The position numbers and the translations under genes were made by a program. From Paractinoplanes pyxinae (GTDB lineage: Bacteria > Actinomycetota > Actinomycetes > Mycobacteriales > Micromonosporaceae): a stretch of 64,000 nt of DNA. Below the pieces are notes generated by a model that searched no databases, was not told the DNA's origin, and worked only from the letters and a program-made list of their open reading frames with translations. This document shows, one piece after another, positions 58,539-64,000 of the stretch. The stretch lies in assembly GCF_026626335.1 (NCBI RefSeq), contig NZ_JAPNTZ010000007.1:124001-188000 (forward strand), read 5' to 3'. Numbering within the stretch: position 1 is the stretch's first letter; each line of letters opens with the position of its first letter.

Positions 58539-61500
58539 GGTCTTCACCAACGTACGGATCTGGCGCAGCAGCACCGACAATGCCGCCAGCTCGGCCGGGG
58601 TGTCGGCCACGTCGCCCATGGCGTTGGCGGCCCGGGCGATCGAGGCGGCGTTGACGCGTTCCCACTCCGAGACCCGCTCGTCGGCCGAGGCGTCGGACGG
58701 GGTCGACTGCAGCACCTCGGCCGTCAGGGCGGCCAGGGCGGCGTACAGGTCGTACCGCAACGCCATGCGGGCCAACGTCTGCCAGCGGTCGCCGCGCGGC
58801 AGGCGCGAGATGTGCGACAGCAGCTGGTCGATGTGGAAACGCTCGGACAGGGCGAAGTAGACGTTGGCCACCTCGAGCGGCGCCTTGTCGGTCAGCACCC
58901 CCGTCTCGAGGATGTCGAGCAGGCCGAAGCCGTAGTTGCACCACGTCACCCGCTCGGCCAGCTCCATCGGCACGCCCTTGTCGACCAGCGTGGCGATGTG
59001 CTCGTCCATCGACCGGCGCTCGATGCCGAGCAGCACCGACGGCAACTGCGGCAGCAGGGACTGCACACCCTCGCGCAGCTTGCCCACCTCGGCCGCCACG
59101 TCGATCGGCGAGCGCCGGGTGCTGACCAGCCAGCGCACGGCCCGGTCGAGCAGCCGCCGCGATTCCAGGAAGACCAGCGTCTGGGCCTCGGTCGGCACCT
59201 GGTTGTCGAGCGCTTCGGCCGCCGCCCAGATGTCGGCCAGCCCGTACGCCTCGCGAATCACCGTGAAGGCCCGGATCACATCGGCCGCCGACGCGCCGCT
59301 CTCTTCCATGGCGCGGAAGACGAACGACGTGCCGCCCCGGTTGACCACCTCGTTGACCAGGGCCGTCGTGATGATCTCGCGGCGCAGCCGGTGGCCGGTC
59401 ATGCGCCCCGCGCAGCGTTCGCGCAGCGGCGTCGGGAAGTAACGCGACAGGACCTCGTTGGTCCACGCCTCGTCCACGATCTCGTCGGCCAGCACCTCGC
59501 GTTCGAGGCTGATCTTGACGTACGCGAGCAGCACCGCGAACTCGGGCGCGGTCAGCCCGTCGCCCGCCTCGTAACGCGCGGCCAGCTCGGCGTCGGTCGG
59601 CAGCGCCTCGAGTTCCCGGTTGAGCTGCCCGCTGGCCTCCAGCTCGTCGAGCATCCGCCGGTGCACCGGCAGCAGCGAGTTGGCCTGCGCCCGGGCGTTG
59701 CCCAGCGCCGTGGCCTGCTCGTAGTTGTCCCGCAGGACCAGCGCCGCCACCTCGTCGGTCATGGTGGCCAGCAACTCGTCGCGCTCGGGCAGCGTCATCT
59801 CGCCGTCGGCCACCGCCCCGCCGAGCAGGATCTTGATGTTGACCTCGTGGTCGGAGCAGTCGACGCCGGCCGAGTTGTCGATGAAGTCGGTGAACACGCG
59901 CCCGCCGGCCCGGGCGAACTCGATGCGCCCGCGCTGGGTGAGGCCCAGGTTGCCACCCTCGCCGACCACCCGTACGCGCAGATCGCGGCCGTTCAGGCGG
60001 ACCGCGTCGCTCGCCTTGTCGCCCACCTCGGCGTGGGTCTCGGTCGACGCCTTGACGTAGGTGCCGATGCCGCCGTTGAACAGCAGGTCGACCGGCGCCC
60101 GCAGGATGGCCCGCATCAGCTCGACCGGGCTCACCGACGCCGCGTCGCCCAGATCGAGGGCGGCGCGCACCTCCGGCGAGACCGGGATCGATTTCGCCGT
60201 ACGCGGATAGACCCCACCCCCGGCCGAGATCAGCGACTTGTCGTAATCGGCCCACGAGGAACGCGGCAGCTCGAACAACCGTTTCCGCTCGGCGTACGAA
60301 TCCGCCGCGGAAGGGTTGGGATCCAGGAAGATGTGCCGGTGGTCGAACGCGCCGACCAGCCGGATGTGTTCGGAGAGCAGCATGCCGTTGCCGAACACGT
60401 CGCCCGACATGTCGCCCACGCCGACCACGGTGAAGTCCTGCGTCTGCGTGTCGACGCCCAGGTCGCGGAAGTGCTTCTTGACCGACTCCCACGCGCCGCG
60501 GGCCGTGATGCCCATCTTCTTGTGGTCGTAGCCGGCCGAGCCGCCGCTGGCGAACGCGTCGCCCAGCCAGAACTCCTTGGCCAACGAGATCTCGTTGGCG
60601 ATGTCGCTGAACGTGGCCGTGCCCTTGTCCGCCGCGACCACCAGGTACGGGTCGTCGCTGTCGTGGCGCACCACGTCGCGCGGCGGCACGATCTTGCCGC
60701 TGAGGATGTTGTCGGTGACGTCGAGCAGCGCCGTGATGAAGCGCTTGTAGCACTCCACCGCCTCGTCCCGGTCGCCCGGCTTCTGCTTGAGCACGAAGCC
60801 GCCCTTGGCCCCGACCGGCACGATCACCGCGTTCTTGACCTCTTGCGCCTTGACCAGACCCAGGATCTCGGTGCGGAAGTCCTCACGCCGGTCGGACCAG
60901 CGCAGACCGCCGCGGGCCACCGCGCCGAAGCGCAGGTGCACGCCCTCGAAGCGCGGTGAGTAGACGAAGATCTCGTACTTGGGCCGGGGCTGCGGCAGGT
61001 CGGGGATGGCCTGCGGGTCGAGCTTGAAGGCCACGTACGACTTGGGCCGCCCGTCCGCCCCGCGCTGGAAGAAGCTGGTGCGCAGAGTGGCCTGGATCAG
61101 GGTCAGGTACGAGCGCAGGATCCTGTCCTGATCGAGGCTTTCCACGTCGTCGAGCAGTTCGGTGACCCGCTCGACCAGTTCGGTGGCCAGCCGGCCGCGC
61201 TCGGTCTCGCCGGCCTCGAGGCGGGGCGAGAACCGCGTCTCGAACAGCTTCACCAGCAGGCGGGCGATCTCCGGGTAGGCGATGAACGTCGATTCGAGGT
61301 ATCGCTGCGAGAACACCGACCCGGTCTGGCGCTGATATTTCGCGTACGCCCGGAGGACCACCACCTGTCGCCAGGTGAGCCCGGCCCGCAGCACCAGCTC
61401 GTTGAACCCGTCCACCTCGGCCTCGCCCCGCCAGGCGGCGGCGAACGCGTTCTCGACCTGCGGGCGCACCTCGGCCAGTTCACGGTGCGATTCCGGCGGC

Positions 61501-63458
61501 CGCAGCCCGAAGTCGTACAAGAAGATCTGACTGTCGCTGCGGCGGATCTCGTACGGCCGCTCGTCGACCACCTGCACGCCCAGCGAGTGCAGCACCGGCA
61601 GCACCGCCGAGAGCATCATCGGCTCGCCGTAGCGGAAGACCTTGAACCGGATGTCGTCGTCGTCGGCCTCCAGCGCCCCGTCCAGATTGGCGTGGCGCTT
61701 GCGGAACAGGTGCATCTCGAGCTGGCCCTCCTCTTCGAGGAGCTCGAGCTTGGCCAGGTCCTGCATTCCCTCGTACGGCGTGTGACCGTCCTTGTAGCTT
61801 TCCGGGTACGCCGTGGCGTAGCGCGCGAACAGGTCACGCGCCGCCTCCTCGCCCAGCTTGCGCTCGAGCACCAGCGAGAAGTCGTCGTCCCACATGCGGG
61901 TGGCGTCGGCCAGCATCTCGGCCAGCGCGTTCGGGTCGACCTGCCCGGGCGGGTCGGCCGGGTCCGTGCGCACGATGAAGTGGACCCGCGCCAGCATGCG
62001 CTCGGTGACCCGGGTCGTGTAGTCGACGCCGACACCGTTGAGCTCACGCAGCAGGATCTCTTGCATGCGCAGCCGGTTGCCGGTGGTGAACCGGTCGCGA
62101 GGCAGATAGATCAGGCACGAGATGAACCGGCCGTAGCCGTCGCGGCGCAGGAACAGCCGCAGCTGGCGGCGCCCGGCCATCCGCAGGACGCCGATCACCG
62201 CCTCGTACAGGTCATCGGTCTTGATCTGGAAAAGCTCGTCGCGCGGATACGTCTCGAGAATCTGCAACAGGTCTTTGCCGGAGTGCCCGCGCGGCGAGAG
62301 GCCGGAGCGGTCGAGCACCTCGCGCACCTTGCGCCGCACCACCGGTAGCTCGCGCACGCTGGTGCGATAGGCCGACGAGCTGAACAGGCCCAGGAATCGG
62401 CGCTCGCCGATCACCTCGCCCGCCTCGTCGAAGACCTTGACGCCGATGTAGTCCAGATAGGCCGACCGGTGCACGGTGGCTCGCGAGTTGGCCTTGGTGA
62501 TCACCAGCAGCCGCTTCTCGAGCGCGCGCTGGAAGGCCTCGTCGGTCATCGTGGAGAGCTTGCGCGGCTTGCTGTCACCCCGCAAAATGCCCAAACCGGT
62601 TCCCGGTACGCCCGTGAGGACATCGCCTTCGAGGCGGTACTCACGGTAGCCGAGGAACGTGAAGTGGTCGTGGGCCAGCCACTTGAGCAGCTCGATCGAG
62701 TCGGTGACGTCCTTGTCGGGCACCGGCAGCCGCCGCTCGGAACCGCGGTGGGCGGCCAGCTCGTCGGCGATCACGAGGGCCCGCTGACGCATGCGCGGCC
62801 AGTCCTCGACGGCGTCGCGCACGTCGGTCAGCACCCGGCGCACCTCGTTGAGCAGCTGCTCACGGGCCTCGCCGTTGCGGATCGGGTCGATCTCGATCCG
62901 GATCCAGCTCTCGACCAGGTCGCCGTCGATCGCGTCGTCGGGCTCGACATCGGCGGCGAGCTCGCCCAGGGCGCCCAGCGGCTCCCGGCGGACGACGATC
63001 AAGGGGTGCACCAGCAGGTGAACCTGCTGCTGGTGGGCCGAGAGCAGGGCGATCACGGAGTCGACCAGGAACGGCATGTCGTCGGTGACGATCTGCAGGA
63101 TGCTGTGGCACTGCGAGCCGGTCGGCGCCGTGATGGCCAGCTTCAGCTCGCCCGGCAGACGCGTCGCGGCCAGCTCACGGTGGCTGATCGCGGCGTCGTA
63201 CATCTCTTGTGGGGTCAGCCCCACCAGTTCCTCGTCCGGCGCGAACCGCCAGAACCGCCCGACCAGCAGGGCCGTGGCGTGGTCGTCGCCCGCCACCTCC
63301 ACCGCCTGGGCGATCAGCCGCTCCCCGTTCGGAAGCGTCTCGTCGAGCTCGCCCTCCTCGGCGCTGGCGCCCAGGCGGCCGGTCAGGGCCAGCCCTGGTC
63401 CGGCGATGAGGTCGTGCTCGGCATCGGATTCGGTCGCTGCCTCGTCGGCGACAGCCAT
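58527..63458 (-). CDS. gdh: Large NAD-dependent glutamate dehydrogenase (180-kDa type)
   Basis: Oxidatively deaminates Glu to 2-oxoglutarate; 1643 residues, typical of the Streptomyces clavuligerus-type enzyme. The N-terminal half carries regulatory ACT-like domains (AVEVAGDDHATALLVGRFW onward). The catalytic domain includes FGAVARGGLRWSDRREDFR and VIVPVGAKGGFVLK, with the substrate and catalytic Lys region, and TVVGVGDMSGDVFGNGML in the NAD-binding part. I start at ATG 63458, with GGGGAG 9 nt upstream; GTG 63482 would add eight residues. Confidence 0.96.
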   Translation of the reverse strand: MAVADEAATESDAEHDLIAGPGLALTGRLGASAEEGELDETLPNGERLIAQAVEVAGDDHATALLVGRFWRFAPDEELVGLTPQEMYDAAISHRELAATRLPGELKLAITAPTGSQCHSILQIVTDDMPFLVDSVIALLSAHQQQVHLLVHPLIVVRREPLGALGELAADVEPDDAIDGDLVESWIRIEIDPIRNGEAREQLLNEVRRVLTDVRDAVEDWPRMRQRALVIADELAAHRGSERRLPVPDKDVTDSIELLKWLAHDHFTFLGYREYRLEGDVLTGVPGTGLGILRGDSKPRKLSTMTDEAFQRALEKRLLVITKANSRATVHRSAYLDYIGVKVFDEAGEVIGERRFLGLFSSSAYRTSVRELPVVRRKVREVLDRSGLSPRGHSGKDLLQILETYPRDELFQIKTDDLYEAVIGVLRMAGRRQLRLFLRRDGYGRFISCLIYLPRDRFTTGNRLRMQEILLRELNGVGVDYTTRVTERMLARVHFIVRTDPADPPGQVDPNALAEMLADATRMWDDDFSLVLERKLGEEAARDLFARYATAYPESYKDGHTPYEGMQDLAKLELLEEEGQLEMHLFRKRHANLDGALEADDDDIRFKVFRYGEPMMLSAVLPVLHSLGVQVVDERPYEIRRSDSQIFLYDFGLRPPESHRELAEVRPQVENAFAAAWRGEAEVDGFNELVLRAGLTWRQVVVLRAYAKYQRQTGSVFSQRYLESTFIAYPEIARLLVKLFETRFSPRLEAGETERGRLATELVERVTELLDDVESLDQDRILRSYLTLIQATLRTSFFQRGADGRPKSYVAFKLDPQAIPDLPQPRPKYEIFVYSPRFEGVHLRFGAVARGGLRWSDRREDFRTEILGLVKAQEVKNAVIVPVGAKGGFVLKQKPGDRDEAVECYKRFITALLDVTDNILSGKIVPPRDVVRHDSDDPYLVVAADKGTATFSDIANEISLAKEFWLGDAFASGGSAGYDHKKMGITARGAWESVKKHFRDLGVDTQTQDFTVVGVGDMSGDVFGNGMLLSEHIRLVGAFDHRHIFLDPNPSAADSYAERKRLFELPRSSWADYDKSLISAGGGVYPRTAKSIPVSPEVRAALDLGDAASVSPVELMRAILRAPVDLLFNGGIGTYVKASTETHAEVGDKASDAVRLNGRDLRVRVVGEGGNLGLTQRGRIEFARAGGRVFTDFIDNSAGVDCSDHEVNIKILLGGAVADGEMTLPERDELLATMTDEVAALVLRDNYEQATALGNARAQANSLLPVHRRMLDELEASGQLNRELEALPTDAELAARYEAGDGLTAPEFAVLLAYVKISLEREVLADEIVDEAWTNEVLSRYFPTPLRERCAGRMTGHRLRREIITTALVNEVVNRGGTSFVFRAMEESGASAADVIRAFTVIREAYGLADIWAAAEALDNQVPTEAQTLVFLESRRLLDRAVRWLVSTRRSPIDVAAEVGKLREGVQSLLPQLPSVLLGIERRSMDEHIATLVDKGVPMELAERVTWCNYGFGLLDILETGVLTDKAPLEVANVYFALSERFHIDQLLSHISRLPRGDRWQTLARMALRYDLYAALAALTAEVLQSTPSDASADERVSEWERVNAASIARAANAMGDVADTPAELAALSVLLRQIRTLVKTSAA

Positions 63459-63669
63459 GGCTCTGGCGCTCCCCTCACCCACGACATTGTGGGTACGAAC
63501 GTGTCGAGGACAGCCTAGAACCCCGTGCCGGGGCCTAGGAGAGGCGAGGTCCGAACGCGTCCGATGGGCGGGAGATCCGACCTGACCCGCTGGCCACGGG
63601 TCAGCGGAACGTGCATTCGTTCACTACCGTCACCTACGATCCGCCCGATACCCGGCGAAAGGGGTTCCC

Positions 63670-64000
63670 ATGCACCGCGGTCCGTACCGGTCCGTCCGCC
63701 GCGCCCTCGCGGCCACCGCCACCCTGGCGTTGCTGACCGGCGTACTCGCGGGGTGCTCGGGCGACGGCCCCGACGGCACACTCGACGACTTCCTGGCCGG
63801 CTGGAAGAGCGGCGACCTCAGCAAGGTCGGCTTCGTCGGCGCCGACGGCGGCAAGATCGCCGCGCCGCAGGTGCTGGAACAGATCAGGACCTACTCGGGT
63901 GACCTGGCCAAACAGCCGCTCACCGTCACCGCCGAGGGCGAGCCCAAGACCACCGGCGACGACGCGACCAGCGCGATCAAGCTCGACTGGACCCTGCCGG
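63670..64000 (+). CDS. Lipoprotein, probably penicillin-binding transpeptidase (5' part only)
   Basis: 110 residues are visible and the frame is open to the window edge. MHRGPYRSVRRALAATATLA leads to the lipobox VLAGC. GTLDDFLAGWKSGDLSKVGF and EGEPKTTGDDATSAIKLDWT resemble the NTF2-like domain that precedes the dimerisation and transpeptidase domains in class B PBPs of actinobacteria. The transpeptidase part would lie off the right edge, so this is an inference from the N-terminus only. ATG 63670 follows GGCGAAAGGGG. It is divergent from gdh. Confidence 0.7.
   Translation, partial: MHRGPYRSVRRALAATATLALLTGVLAGCSGDGPDGTLDDFLAGWKSGDLSKVGFVGADGGKIAAPQVLEQIRTYSGDLAKQPLTVTAEGEPKTTGDDATSAIKLDWTLP

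Overview
The window is a high-GC (roughly 70%) actinobacterial chromosome segment. I infer the family Micromonosporaceae, probably an Actinoplanes-like genome. The grounds are the gene order etfBA - cysteine desulfurase - mnmA - metE-like - ligA - gatCA - gatB - ilvD - ilvB, which resembles Mycobacterium, the frequent GTG starts, the large NAD-dependent glutamate dehydrogenase, and several actinobacterial families (DUF6232, PH-domain CFP-6-like). I saw no rRNA, tRNA, CRISPR array, transposase or phage module.

Left part (1-9.9 kb): the 3'-truncated ilvB on the minus strand lies behind a translational attenuator with a nine-residue leader peptide ending Val-Leu-Ile and a Rho-independent terminator. 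Next come a membrane GGDEF-EAL protein, divergent ilvD with its own terminator, a DHA2 efflux pump fused to carboxypeptidase-regulatory repeats, and a VOC and a GNAT protein. 9.9-20 kb: a repeat-bearing intergenic region, a CUT1 ABC importer plus GH2 beta-mannosidase operon with a divergent LacI regulator, and a PAS-GGDEF-EAL protein. 20-34.5 kb: a PH-domain protein, a 165-bp near-perfect hairpin element, secreted lipoprotein enzymes, gatB and gatCA, a 1.4-kb gene-poor repeat region, a third GGDEF-EAL protein and ligA with an unusual Ala/Ser-rich insertion.

34.5-45 kb: the metE-like - mnmA - cysteine desulfurase - etfA - etfB run, small membrane proteins (two DUF202, one PLDc_N), an IlvG-like TPP enzyme, a membrane-anchored Hsp70-like protein and a Pro-rich membrane protein. 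45-54.6 kb: enoyl-CoA hydratase, a two-gene (split) PAS/MCP soluble receptor, ribokinase, an ABC ATPase, a ROK repressor divergent from a GH3 glycosidase, and a membrane protein - DCC - TetR operon with two GAAC-RT-GTTC palindromes at its promoter. 54.6-64 kb: a copper P-type ATPase behind a CsoR-like site, an alpha/beta hydrolase divergent from a TetR regulator with two palindromic operators between them, the 1643-residue glutamate dehydrogenase, and the start of a lipoprotein that is probably a penicillin-binding transpeptidase.

The functional themes are branched-chain amino acid synthesis and its control, sulfur transfer to tRNA, indirect tRNA amidation, sugar scavenging by repressor-controlled islands, and c-di-GMP signalling (three dual-domain proteins in 30 kb). 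The least-explained items are the non-coding repeats: a dispersed ~146-bp element present in two inverted copies, the 79-bp-arm hairpin, a cluster of DnaA-box-like tandem units, and a 0.6-kb pyrimidine-rich repeat tract.
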